From contig NZ_JAJEWJ010000002.1 in NCBI RefSeq assembly GCF_020687765.1, positions 1-64,000 of the forward strand: DNA of 64,000 nucleotides, read 5' to 3'. Position 1 is the first letter of the stretch. Every line of letters starts with the position of its first letter. The stretch is from Sphingobacterium sp. FBM7-1. Lineage in GTDB: Bacteria; Bacteroidota; Bacteroidia; Sphingobacteriales; Sphingobacteriaceae. Made by a program: the position numbers and the translations under genes. Below, piece after piece: positions 14,982-24,259 of the stretch. The notes under the pieces were generated by a model. It worked only from the letters and a program-made list of their open reading frames with translations. It had not been told where the DNA came from and did no database searches.

Positions 14982-15944
14982 TTATCCACCTATTGTTAAC
15001 ATACTTCTTTTGCTACCTGAAAAGCGCATTTGTTTTTGCTGTAGCGCGGCCTGTACACCGTTGGCTAATCCTTGCGGACTGCGGACCTCGCGCAGGGGTA
15101 TGGGGATGTTGCTGCTGATGCAGCCGTAGATGTTGCCGTAGCCGTCCAATCGCAGGCGGTTGCAGTCGGTGCAAAAAGGGTGGCTTTCGTTGGCAATGAT
15201 CCCGAAGTGATGGCCGCAGGCGGTGCGCCAGTAGGTGGCGGTGTCACCGCAAGGTTTGGGCTGTTCTTCGATGGTATAGATGCGGCTGATGCGGTCGAGT
15301 ATGGCTTGCCGGGAGAAGAACTGCTTGTGGGTATCGCCAAATAGATGGCCCATGCCCATCAGTTCTAAAAAGCGTATTTTAAGGCCATGCCGGAAAGCAA
15401 AATCCAGTAGCGGTAAAATCTCCTGATCGTTTTCGCCGGCCATAATCACCGTGTTAATTTTCACTTCCAATCCTGTTTCTTGTGCGGCTGTTATCCCGTC
15501 GAGTACCTGCTGTAACCCCGCTCGCTTGGTGACGCGGAGGAATGCGCGTTCGGACAGCGCATCCAGCGATACATTGATGGAACGTAGTCCGGCTTCCCGT
15601 AGGGCGGCCGCTTTTTTTGCGAGCAAAAAGCCGTTGGTCGTCATCCGGATATCGGAGATGCCTAAGCGACGTATACCTTGGATAAGCTGGGGAAGATCGG
15701 GGTATAAAAGGGGCTCGCCACCGGTTAAACGGATGGTGCGTAATTGTAACAGTTGGTGTAGGCGGCTGATGAGGTCTAGCAGTTCGTCGCTGGACAATAT
15801 CACTTGGCGGGGCATAGACATATGTGGGGCAGCCTGAGGCTCCTCCTCGCATACACAGTAGGTGCAGGCGAAGTTGCAGCGATCGAGCAGGCTCACGCGT
15901 AGCACTTTAAAGGATCTTCCGATGGGGTCTGTCAGGGTGTGCAT
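14982..15944 (-). CDS. moaA: GTP 3',8-cyclase MoaA
   Basis: A 320-residue radical-SAM enzyme. The first [4Fe-4S] cluster is held by C23-x3-C27-x2-C30 (CNFACTYC). RLTGGEPLLYPDL is the SAM-binding region. A second C-terminal cluster is supported by the Cys residues around FCTDCNRLRLDGYGNIYGC. The chain ends in Gly-Gly (TIGG), needed for activity in this family. MoaA starts cofactor synthesis from GTP, followed by MoaC. The ATG overlaps the stop of the upstream transporter gene by one base. Confidence 0.93.
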   Translation of the reverse strand: MHTLTDPIGRSFKVLRVSLLDRCNFACTYCVCEEEPQAAPHMSMPRQVILSSDELLDLISRLHQLLQLRTIRLTGGEPLLYPDLPQLIQGIRRLGISDIRMTTNGFLLAKKAAALREAGLRSINVSLDALSERAFLRVTKRAGLQQVLDGITAAQETGLEVKINTVIMAGENDQEILPLLDFAFRHGLKIRFLELMGMGHLFGDTHKQFFSRQAILDRISRIYTIEEQPKPCGDTATYWRTACGHHFGIIANESHPFCTDCNRLRLDGYGNIYGCISSNIPIPLREVRSPQGLANGVQAALQQKQMRFSGSKRSMLTIGG

Positions 15945-16672
15945 TACATAAAAAATAAGAGTTTACAACAAGCAATCAGCAGCACGAGGCTCAGCAGGCT
16001 GCGTACGGTGGGCATAGCAAAACGAGCGCTCCCGAAATAGGCGCCGATAAAGCCGCCGGCCGCTGCTGCGCAAAACCAGAGCGCAAACGAGCTATCTAGG
16101 TGTAAGGAGCCGCTATTGCCCAACAAGCCGCTGAAGGAATTTAAGGTGATGAAAATGGTCGAGGTTGCGGCAGCTTCTTTGACATTGGCCCAGCCGAATA
16201 GGATCAGTAGGGGGCTTAAGAAGATACCGCCGCCGATATGCAGCATGCCGGATAACAGGCCGATCAGAGCGCCGAAGAATAGGGCGAGGGGCGTGTTTAC
16301 GGGTTTGCTTTCGGGCTGTTCGGTGGGGCGGATGCCCAGGAGCCGAATGGTAGGCAGGATGAGTGCCAAACCGAGGAGTATGAAATAAACTTTGCCGTCT
16401 AGCGCATACCGGGCGCCGAGAAATGCGCAGGGAATGGACGTGATCAGAAAGGGCCAGCAGGTTGCCCAGCGGAAGTGCCCCGCGCGCCGAAACTGCAGAA
16501 ATCCGGTGCCGGCGACCAGCATATTGAGCATTAAAATAAGCGATTTGTAGTGGGCTACCGGAACGGAAAAGAGGGAGAAGACGGCGATGTAACCGCTGGC
16601 GCCGCCGTGCCCCACGGAGGCGTAGAGGAAACCGACAATAAAGAGAACGAGAGCAATTATGTAGAGTTCCAT
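15944..16672 (-). CDS. TauE/SafE-family anion transporter
   Basis: A 242-residue membrane protein with about seven to eight hydrophobic spans. LYASVGHGGASGYIAVF near the start and GLLSGMLHIGGGIFLSPLLIL in the second half are the paired signatures of the TauE/SafE family, which moves small anions such as sulfite or sulfoacetate. Because it is embedded between the rubredoxin and moaA genes of the nitrate operon, export of excess nitrite or uptake of sulfite or an oxyanion for the pathway is plausible. Substrate and direction cannot be read from the sequence. Confidence 0.8.
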   Translation of the reverse strand: MELYIIALVLFIVGFLYASVGHGGASGYIAVFSLFSVPVAHYKSLILMLNMLVAGTGFLQFRRAGHFRWATCWPFLITSIPCAFLGARYALDGKVYFILLGLALILPTIRLLGIRPTEQPESKPVNTPLALFFGALIGLLSGMLHIGGGIFLSPLLILFGWANVKEAAATSTIFITLNSFSGLLGNSGSLHLDSSFALWFCAAAAGGFIGAYFGSARFAMPTVRSLLSLVLLIACCKLLFFM

Positions 16673-16673
16673 A

Positions 16674-18173
16674 TTAAGGTGTTAAAGGTGTGGGGTTATG
16701 GGGGTCAAGGGCGATAAATGCTGCTTTGGGCGCACCGCACAGTCCGCAGCTGTAGCTTGTCGGAAGGTCGTCAAACGCGATTCCGGGTGCGACGTCGGCG
16801 AAGGTGTCGCCATAGGTCGGGTCGTAGATACTCAGGCAGTGTGGACAGCGGTATAGGGCTTGGTGCGGGTTGCCGGCCGAAAATTCCGGGGAATCGGCAG
16901 ACGGGGTTTCGGGCGCAGGCGGGCTGTTTTGCAGCGTCGCATCGTAAAAACAATCGCAGAGTGTCTTGAGGGTGCTGGGCAGTGCTTTTGCTGTAATGCC
17001 TTGTTTATAGGGAACCAGTTGGCGCGAATTGGCTTTGAAATCTTGGGTATGAAAAATATCAAAAAGGGGTGCATCCGGCCGCTCTTCGCTGCGCTGTTTG
17101 ATAATAATGGAGCCCCAGATACCGGTGTTTGGTCCGATCTTAATGCCAAAGCAGAGGCGGTAGGTGCGTATATTCCAGCGGTCAAAATACTGGACAATGC
17201 TGCGCTTTAGTTTCAGGGCGGGTTCGCACCAGTCTTCGATTTGCCAGTTGAGCTCGTTGGAAGCGTGGCGCAGGTTAATGCGGTGCCGGTCGAGAATACG
17301 ATCCCATGCGGGGCGATCCTCGGGGTGGATGTCTTTAATAATGATGGATCGCCAAGGGGTGGTGTAGAGCTGGCCGACGCGCGACGTTTGGCAGACTTTG
17401 CAGACATCGAGCAGGAAGGAGACGGTGTAGCACTCGTCTGGTCGGTAGATGCCCAGCCAATATTTATCGGCATAAGGGTTGAAGCCTTCGTAGTAGGGTA
17501 GGCGAAAATCGGCCTCGGTGAGGGCTTCGGCACCTTGTTGTAGATGGAAGTTTCCGGAGGCTTTTATGGTGGATTCCAGCTCGGCCAGTAAGGCGGCCGC
17601 CTGCGCACTGGAGGTGTAGCTGTTATGAAGCATACAATTTTCCAGTTCTTGACTAATGGCGGCGATGTCCATGGAATAGACCAGCGAGGACCAGTTGCAG
17701 ACCTGGTTGGTTTTGGGCCATCGGATATAAAGGTGCCAGTAGTTACCGATGCTGGAGGATACGAAATTCACGTGTCCGGTATAATAGGGCACAAAGGATT
17801 GCTTGGCGTCTACAATGTTGATTTTTAAGCGAGGTGTAAAGGTAAAGGAGGCCAGTATATCTTTATAAATGCCTTCGCGCAACCAATGCGCTTGATTGAA
17901 TAGACCATCAGCCACGTAGGAGCTGACGATATTGGGGTGCTGATCTTTGTTCTGCTCGTAGGGCAGTTCTTGATTGAATAGCTGGTATTCGATTTCCTCT
18001 ATTTGGGCGGGTTCGGCGGCGAAAAGCAGCTGTTGCCGGGCACCGATCTTTACGTGTTGTACGCCAGCTGCCTGTGCGGCTTCCAAAAGTGTTCTGAAAT
18101 CACCGACGGAGACGAAGCCTCCCGGCAGGTTAATTTTTACCCGCTGTGCGGTGGGTTTGTTCGGTTTAGCCAT
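16674..18173 (-). CDS. nitrite/sulfite reductase-like domain with C-terminal rubredoxin
   Basis: A 499-residue cytoplasmic protein. Residues about 10-60 (VKINLPGGFVSVGDFRTLLE to HVKIGARQQLLF) resemble the ferredoxin-like half domain of siroheme nitrite/sulfite reductases. The middle region has many Cys but not the C-x5-C...C-x3-C siroheme set seen in the NirB here. Residues 441-490 are a rubredoxin: C443-x2-C446 and C476-x2-C479 binding one iron. The start overlaps the end of the nitrate reductase gene by 8 bp, so the products are probably made together. An electron-transfer or assembly role for nitrate reduction is likely. Similar rubredoxin-tailed proteins occur in Bacteroidota nitrate clusters; I know of no experimental function. 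Confidence 0.7.
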   Translation of the reverse strand: MAKPNKPTAQRVKINLPGGFVSVGDFRTLLEAAQAAGVQHVKIGARQQLLFAAEPAQIEEIEYQLFNQELPYEQNKDQHPNIVSSYVADGLFNQAHWLREGIYKDILASFTFTPRLKINIVDAKQSFVPYYTGHVNFVSSSIGNYWHLYIRWPKTNQVCNWSSLVYSMDIAAISQELENCMLHNSYTSSAQAAALLAELESTIKASGNFHLQQGAEALTEADFRLPYYEGFNPYADKYWLGIYRPDECYTVSFLLDVCKVCQTSRVGQLYTTPWRSIIIKDIHPEDRPAWDRILDRHRINLRHASNELNWQIEDWCEPALKLKRSIVQYFDRWNIRTYRLCFGIKIGPNTGIWGSIIIKQRSEERPDAPLFDIFHTQDFKANSRQLVPYKQGITAKALPSTLKTLCDCFYDATLQNSPPAPETPSADSPEFSAGNPHQALYRCPHCLSIYDPTYGDTFADVAPGIAFDDLPTSYSCGLCGAPKAAFIALDPHNPTPLTP

Positions 18174-21100
18174 GGGCGACCTCCGTTTCTGTTGTGCTTG
18201 CTAAAAAGTCGGTTAAGAGCGCCGATACTTGTGGCCGGCAGGAGCCGCAGCCGGTTCCGGCACCACTGGTATCGCATAGGGTTTTCAGTTCGGTGCAGCC
18301 GGATTGGATAAGCTTGTTTAAATTTCCTTCGCCCACCTGACTGCAGCTGCAGATCAATTTGCCGATAACCGGTTCTTTGGCGCTGCCGCTACGTAAGAGC
18401 TGCAAACGTTTCTCACTGAGTTCGGTCTTGTTGGTGATGAGGTCCTTGAATTCGAGAAATTCATTTTTATCTCCGATGAGTATGGCGCCAACGAGTCGGT
18501 CTTGGTGAATGATGCATTTTTTGTAATAGCGCTTTGCCTTGTCGATAAACACGATTTCTTCATATTCCGCGTTAGGACAGTCCACCATACCGATGCTACA
18601 GAGATCAAACCCCTGTATCTTGATGATGTTCATAAAAACGGAACCGGAATAGTTACTGCCGATGTCGCCGTTATGGTAGCGGGCGACGACGGCGCCTTGC
18701 TGTTCGGCCGCTGCCGAAATACCGTAAAGCACGCCTTCGTACTCGGCGATTTCACCAATGGCATAGATGGACGGGTCGCTGGTTTGTAAGCGGGCATTGA
18801 CAACCACGCCCCGTTGGCATTGCAGGCCGGCTGCTTTGGCCAGCTCGATGTTGGGCGTGGTGCCAATGGCTACAATGACGGCGTCGCATTTTATTTGCCG
18901 GCCGCTCTTGAGTTCGACTTTATTGACTTTGTTCCGGCCGTAATAGAGCTGTACCTCGTCGTTGTAGTAGACGTCGCAGCCTTGGTCGACCATCTCTTCG
19001 TGGAGGAGTTGGCTGCCGAGGACGTCTAACTGACGGTTCAAAAAGCGGGAAACGCGTTGGACGACGGTGATGTGTACACCCATTTCCCGTAGGCTGGCGG
19101 CCATTTCCAATCCGAGTAATCCGCCGCCGATAATAACGACGGAAGCGTCTTTGCGCAGGAATTTCCGGAGGTTGTCGGCGTCCGAACGGCGGCGGATGCT
19201 GAAGATGCCGGGTAAAGAAGGGATATCTTTGGGTAAGGCGGGCCGGCTACCGGTGCCTAGTATGAGCGTGTCGTAGGTGGTTTTTATGCCTCGGGAATCT
19301 TCGACGTATTTATTTTCGCGATCGATGCGAGTCACCGTGACGCCTCGGATATGTTGGATGGCATATACGCTTTTCTCTTCCTCATCCCGCATTTTGACGA
19401 GTTCTTCCCATTGTTGGTCACCGCTGACGTAATGCGGCAGCATGACGCGGTTATAGAAGGGTAGGTCTTCATTGCTGATGACCGTAATTTGATCGGTCGT
19501 GTTGATTTCGCGGAAGGCTTTTACAAATCCGAAGGCGCCGGCACCGGCCCCGACGATGACAATGTGCTCCACCGGTTTTTTGTAAGGTGCTACTTGTACC
19601 GCACAGTATTTAAAATCGGGTTCTTTGGAGATGGGATCGACCAAGGGGTTGGTGAGGTTGTTTGCCCGATGTAGGTCGGTGTCGCTGAATTTTCCCCAAT
19701 GCATGGGCAGAAAAACACAGCCGGGTTTGATGCTGTTGCTGAGGCTGGCTTTGACGCGTACCTGACCGCGCCGGGAGCTGATTTCGACCAATTGTCCTTC
19801 CTGGATACCCAGACGCTGGGCATCGGTGTGATGTATTTCAAGCAGTGATTCAGGGATATGTTGTTTCAGCTTACTGACTTTGCCGGTCTTGGACATGGTG
19901 TGCCATTGGTCGCGGATGCGGCCGGTGGTCAGAATGAAGGGGTAGGCCTGATCGGGCATTTCGCTGTGGAGCTCGGTCTCCGGACTGTGGATGATGGCTT
20001 TGCCCGAGGGGGTATGAAACCGGTGGTCGGTAAATAACCGTTGGGTGCCGCTTTTTCGCCGCTTATTATAGGGCCATTGCAGGGTCTTGTGTTGGTCGAT
20101 CTGCGCATAATCCAGTCCTTCGATCGCGAGGCTCGTGCCGGCGGTAAGCTGGGTGTGTTCTTTGTAGATAGCTTCGGGGCTGGGATAATCAAAACCGCTG
20201 AAGCCCATTTTTTGGGCGAAACGGCAGATGATTTCGGCATCGGGCAAAGCTTCGCCGGGCGGGTCGATGATTTTGTGCAAGTGACTGATCCGGCGTTCGG
20301 AATTGGTCATGGTGCCTTCTTTTTCTGCCCAGGCGGCTGCCGGCAAAATGACATCGGCATAGGCTAAGGTCTGGGGCTTGTTGCTGATTTCCTGTACGAC
20401 GACAAACTTCGCTTTTTCCAAAGCTTGTTCGATTTTTCGGGCATTGGGCAGGCTGGTTAAGGGATTGGTGCAGAGTATCCAGATGGCTTTCAGTTTTCCT
20501 TCGGCCAGTGCATCAAACATTTCGGTAGCGGTAAGTCCGGGTTTGTCAGAAATGGAGGCCCCTCCCCAAAAAGCAGCCACCTCTTGCCGGTGGGCTTCCT
20601 TATTCAGGTCGCGGTGGGCCGGTAATAGGTTGGCCAACCCACCGACTTCCCGCCCGCCCATGGCGTTGGGTTGGCCGGTTAGGGAGAAGGGGCCGGAGCC
20701 GGGTTTGCCGATTCTTCCGGTAATCAGGTTGAGGTTGATCAACGAGAGGTTTTTCGCGACGCCTTGTACACTTTGATTGAGTCCCATGGTCCACATGGTC
20801 AGCAAGCTGCTGGATTCGCGGATATAACGCGCGGCTTGATGGATGTCGGCTTCGGGGATGCGACAGAGGGCGGCAGCAGCGCTGATGGAGCGCTCGCAGA
20901 CGCGGGTTTTATAGGCGTCAAATCCCTCGGTATGCTGCGCGATAAAATCGGTATCGATAGCTCCGTTTTCGATCAACAGCCGGCCGATGGCATCATTCAA
21001 GACGATGTCGGTACCGGGCTGGATTTGCAGGTGCAGGTCGGCAATCGCTGCGGAATCGGTTTTCCGGGGATCGACGACAATGATTTTGGTCTGGGGCTGG

Positions 21101-21699
21101 GCGGCTTTGTGGGCTTCGACCCGACGCCACAGAATGGGGTGGCACCAAGCGGGGTTGGCGCCTTCTACGAACAGGCAGTCGGCTTGTTCGATGTCGTCGT
21201 AACAAATGGGTACGGAGTCTTCGCCGAGGGCGATTTTATAGGCGGCCACGGCACTGCTCATGCAAAGGCGAGAGTTGGTGTCGATATTGTTGCTGCCGAT
21301 AAAGCCTTTGATAAGTTTGTTGAGGACGTAGTATTCTTCCGTGAGGCATTGGCCGGAGGCGTAAAAAGCGACGGCATCTGGCCCGTATTGGTTGATCATG
21401 GTCTGGAATACCGCTGCGGTGCGGTTCAAGGCCTCGTCCCAGCTGACGCGCTGCAAGGGCATATTGCGGTGATAGCGCATCTGCGGATGGAGCAAGCGAT
21501 CGGACTTATCGTTGACGGTGTATTGCAGATTCATGCCCTTGCTGCACAGTTTTCCCCGGTTAACGGGGTGTGTTTCGTCGCCAGTTACCGATACGGATCC
21601 GTGTTTATCTAGCTGTATGTTGACACCGCACCCGACACCGCAATAGCAACAGGTGCTGGTGACTGCTGTTTTCTTCATGTGTGACAAAACGCTCATCAT
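18166..21699 (-). CDS. assimilatory nitrate reductase fused to NAD(P)H/FAD and BFD-type [2Fe-2S] domains
   Basis: A 1177-residue fusion. Residues 1-705 are a NasA/NapA-type MopB catalytic unit: [4Fe-4S] ligands C17, C20, C24 and C52, a molybdenum-ligand Cys in SRLCMSSA (C146), and a C-terminal MGD-binding domain (FILTTGRIRDQWH, PMHWGKF). Residues about 712-1040 are a NirB-like flavoprotein with FAD (IVIVGAGAGAFG) and NAD (VVIIGGGLLGLE) folds. Residues 1116-1155 are a bacterioferritin-associated-ferredoxin-like cluster domain (C1117, C1119, C1151, C1154). The enzyme should reduce nitrate to nitrite with NAD(P)H without a separate NasB partner. An internal start at 21678 (MKKTAVT) is equally possible. 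Confidence 0.88.
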   Translation of the reverse strand: MMSVLSHMKKTAVTSTCCYCGVGCGVNIQLDKHGSVSVTGDETHPVNRGKLCSKGMNLQYTVNDKSDRLLHPQMRYHRNMPLQRVSWDEALNRTAAVFQTMINQYGPDAVAFYASGQCLTEEYYVLNKLIKGFIGSNNIDTNSRLCMSSAVAAYKIALGEDSVPICYDDIEQADCLFVEGANPAWCHPILWRRVEAHKAAQPQTKIIVVDPRKTDSAAIADLHLQIQPGTDIVLNDAIGRLLIENGAIDTDFIAQHTEGFDAYKTRVCERSISAAAALCRIPEADIHQAARYIRESSSLLTMWTMGLNQSVQGVAKNLSLINLNLITGRIGKPGSGPFSLTGQPNAMGGREVGGLANLLPAHRDLNKEAHRQEVAAFWGGASISDKPGLTATEMFDALAEGKLKAIWILCTNPLTSLPNARKIEQALEKAKFVVVQEISNKPQTLAYADVILPAAAWAEKEGTMTNSERRISHLHKIIDPPGEALPDAEIICRFAQKMGFSGFDYPSPEAIYKEHTQLTAGTSLAIEGLDYAQIDQHKTLQWPYNKRRKSGTQRLFTDHRFHTPSGKAIIHSPETELHSEMPDQAYPFILTTGRIRDQWHTMSKTGKVSKLKQHIPESLLEIHHTDAQRLGIQEGQLVEISSRRGQVRVKASLSNSIKPGCVFLPMHWGKFSDTDLHRANNLTNPLVDPISKEPDFKYCAVQVAPYKKPVEHIVIVGAGAGAFGFVKAFREINTTDQITVISNEDLPFYNRVMLPHYVSGDQQWEELVKMRDEEEKSVYAIQHIRGVTVTRIDRENKYVEDSRGIKTTYDTLILGTGSRPALPKDIPSLPGIFSIRRRSDADNLRKFLRKDASVVIIGGGLLGLEMAASLREMGVHITVVQRVSRFLNRQLDVLGSQLLHEEMVDQGCDVYYNDEVQLYYGRNKVNKVELKSGRQIKCDAVIVAIGTTPNIELAKAAGLQCQRGVVVNARLQTSDPSIYAIGEIAEYEGVLYGISAAAEQQGAVVARYHNGDIGSNYSGSVFMNIIKIQGFDLCSIGMVDCPNAEYEEIVFIDKAKRYYKKCIIHQDRLVGAILIGDKNEFLEFKDLITNKTELSEKRLQLLRSGSAKEPVIGKLICSCSQVGEGNLNKLIQSGCTELKTLCDTSGAGTGCGSCRPQVSALLTDFLASTTETEVAHG

Positions 21700-21708
21700 T
21701 TTTTGTTT

Positions 21709-23031
21709 TTACGGTTGAAAGTCTAGCTTTCGGGTCGCGGCATACTTCGTGGTGACGGGTTTGGGCTGGAAGCGGGTCAGGGAGACTAATAAGCCGATGA
21801 GGACGACGCCGATACCGATATAGTGAAAGGCGTCGGCATAGGTGAGCGACTCGGATTTGAACAGGAAGCCGACCAACATGGCGCCCATATTTCCGCCGGC
21901 ACCGACGATCCCGCTCACGGCGCCCATATTATCTTTGTTGATGAAGGGTACGATGCCGTAGGTGCACCCGTTGGCCATTTTGAGGAATAGGGCGAAAATC
22001 AGCATGGATACCACGGCGAAGACCAAGGTGCCGGAGGCGGCAAAAAACGCGATGCCTATGCCTTCTAAAACCAGTAGTAGTCCCAGCAGGGTGCCTTTTC
22101 CTTTTAGGCCGAACCGGCTGCCGATTTTGTCGCTGACGATGCCGCCTAGGGCGCGGGCAAAAAGGTTCATGCCCCCGAATATGCCGGCCATGGCACCGGC
22201 CAGAATGAGGCTGGTGTCGAACCGGTCTATAAAAAATAGGGCGGCTACGTTATCGACGGTGAGCTCAATACCGAAACACGCGGCATAGGCGAGGGTCAAT
22301 ACCCACACGCGATAGTCTTTCAAGGCCGCCAGTAGGGATCCTTTGTTTTTTTGGGGGGCACTGGCTGCGGCCGTTTGGGGCAAGTCGCTGAAATTGCCTG
22401 CCGGGGTATCGCTGGTGTAGCGGTAGTAGATAAAAGCGAGGATCAGCAAGATGATGCCGGGCACCACCATGGCGAGCCGCCAGGAATCCGCTTCGCTTAC
22501 CCAGCCCATCGCGGCAAATCCTGCGGCGAGTAGGGGCATAACGAGGTTAGTGACCCCGCCACCGAGGTTCCCCCAGCCGCCGGTTAGGGCATTGGCGGTG
22601 CCGATGATATTGGGAGCAAACATCATGGAGGTATGGAATTGCGTGATCACGAACGAAGCGCCTACGATGCCGATACAGAACCGGAAGAGGAGGAAAGAGG
22701 TGTAGCTGTTGCTAAACCCGATGAGCATGATGGGGATGGCGCCGATGATTAATAACAGGGTATAGGTGCGGCGCGGCCCGAGGGTGTCGCAGAGTTTCCC
22801 GATCAGTAGACGGGCAAGGATGGTGGCGGAGACGGAGGCGATAAGGATATTACCGACTTCGCTCTTGGTTAAATGTAGTTGCTCGCGAATGAGGGGCATG
22901 AGGGGCGCGACACCAAACCATCCAAAGAAACAGAAGAAGAACGTGATCCACGTGATGTGGAAGGTACGCATCTGGATGCCTTTGAAGGAGAAGAGCTGGA
23001 GCTTGGAAAGAGGGGCTGGGTTGTGTTGCAT
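21709..23031 (-). CDS. narK: nitrate/nitrite MFS transporter NarK/NasA type
   Basis: A 440-residue major facilitator protein with twelve predicted spans. GGWGNLGGGVT in the first half is the nitrate-signature motif of the NNP family, and GKLCDTLGPRR is the MFS loop motif. It should bring nitrate in for the reductase encoded 9 bp downstream. Start choice is uncertain: an internal ATG (MRTFHITW) at residue 21 begins closer to the first span. Confidence 0.9.
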   Translation of the reverse strand: MQHNPAPLSKLQLFSFKGIQMRTFHITWITFFFCFFGWFGVAPLMPLIREQLHLTKSEVGNILIASVSATILARLLIGKLCDTLGPRRTYTLLLIIGAIPIMLIGFSNSYTSFLLFRFCIGIVGASFVITQFHTSMMFAPNIIGTANALTGGWGNLGGGVTNLVMPLLAAGFAAMGWVSEADSWRLAMVVPGIILLILAFIYYRYTSDTPAGNFSDLPQTAAASAPQKNKGSLLAALKDYRVWVLTLAYAACFGIELTVDNVAALFFIDRFDTSLILAGAMAGIFGGMNLFARALGGIVSDKIGSRFGLKGKGTLLGLLLVLEGIGIAFFAASGTLVFAVVSMLIFALFLKMANGCTYGIVPFINKDNMGAVSGIVGAGGNMGAMLVGFLFKSESLTYADAFHYIGIGVVLIGLLVSLTRFQPKPVTTKYAATRKLDFQP

Positions 23032-23049
23032 CGTTATGTCGTTTTATGT

Positions 23050-24258
23050 TTAAATGATGGGAAGAAAGGGGTGTAAAGGGAGTATGGGTATGTGGTCGTT
23101 TCCGGGAAGCAGCTGTTGGTCGTGACGATGCCAACCTATGCCCGCGCAGCCGACCGTGGCGGTGATATCGCCGGAACCGTGGTGTGGTTTCCAGCTGTAG
23201 CCCGTGGTGCCGGGTTGCCGAAATACGGGAAAAAATTCATCGAGGGTCGTTTTTTTACTTCGGCTGTGCTGTAATTTTCCCATTTGGAAGCGCTCGTGGG
23301 TGAAGCCCAGGGCGCGGTGCAGGTACTCTTCTACAAACAGTTTGAAAGTCGTGAAACAGGATAAGGGGTTGCCCGGTAGGGCAAAGATCAGTTTGCCTTC
23401 GGGAAGGGTGCCTACTAAGAGGGGTTTGCCCGGTTTGATCGCGACTTTGTGCAGTTGAACGGTAATGTCTAGTTCGCGTAAGATCTGAGGGACGTAATCG
23501 GCCTCGCCGGCGGAAACGCCGCCATTGATCAGGATGAGCTGCTGTTGCAGGGCCTGTTGTAGGGCTGCTTTTAGGGCTTCGGGTTCGTCTGCGGCGTGTT
23601 GGCAGGAGCGAAGGGGCAACTGGCAGGTGGCGCAAAGGGCGCGTAAAAGGTGCTGGTTGCTGTTGCGAATTTGAAAGCGTGCGGGCTGTTGATCGACGGG
23701 GACTACTTCGTTGCCGGTGGTGACGATCGCGACTGATGGCATTTGATAAACCGGAACCTGTTGTATGCCTAATGCGGCTAAGGTGCCGATTAAGGCGCTG
23801 TCGCATACCCGCGGCGCGCTGATTGCCAGCGCGTTTTGTTGGAGGTCCTCGGCTTGTTTAGCGATGTGCTGCCCGGCTGTAAGTGTGGTCAGCTGGATGA
23901 GGGCGGTTCCGTGTGCGGTATAGTGGATATCTTCTTTTCGGATGACCGTGTCGGCATCGGGCGGGCAGGCGGCTCCGGTCATGATCTTATAGCATGCGCC
24001 AGCGGCCAGGCGGGTAGCGGTTTCCGTGCCCGCAAAAAGGGTATCTTGAATCTGGAATTCCCGGAAGCCTTGCTGCCAGTCGGCGACGCGGATGGCGATG
24101 CCGTCCATGGCGGCCCGATTGAACGGGGGGTAGTCCCGATCGGCAAAGATGGGCTGGGCGAGTATCCGGTTTAAGGCCTGCGTGAGCGGGACATGTTCCA
24201 GGGGAAGCGGTTTTGCTAGGCTTCGAATCTGTTCGAGAGCTTCCGGATAGGTCAACAT
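23050..24258 (-). CDS. moeA: molybdopterin molybdotransferase MoeA
   Basis: A 402-residue protein with the family landmarks DYPPFNRAAMDGIA (residues about 42-55), VVTTGNEVV-type core, NGGVSAGEADYV and FALPGNPLSCF. MoeA inserts molybdate into adenylylated molybdopterin made by the MogA/MoaB domain, which here is encoded by the gene immediately upstream, 1 bp away. It is full length and intact. Confidence 0.92.
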   Translation of the reverse strand: MLTYPEALEQIRSLAKPLPLEHVPLTQALNRILAQPIFADRDYPPFNRAAMDGIAIRVADWQQGFREFQIQDTLFAGTETATRLAAGACYKIMTGAACPPDADTVIRKEDIHYTAHGTALIQLTTLTAGQHIAKQAEDLQQNALAISAPRVCDSALIGTLAALGIQQVPVYQMPSVAIVTTGNEVVPVDQQPARFQIRNSNQHLLRALCATCQLPLRSCQHAADEPEALKAALQQALQQQLILINGGVSAGEADYVPQILRELDITVQLHKVAIKPGKPLLVGTLPEGKLIFALPGNPLSCFTTFKLFVEEYLHRALGFTHERFQMGKLQHSRSKKTTLDEFFPVFRQPGTTGYSWKPHHGSGDITATVGCAGIGWHRHDQQLLPGNDHIPILPLHPFLPII

Positions 24259-24259
24259 A

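Noticed and set aside
20764-21612. 282-codon plus-strand open frame inside the nitrate reductase gene
   Set aside because: It is antisense to a strongly conserved coding region; GC-rich codon bias makes long shadow frames here.
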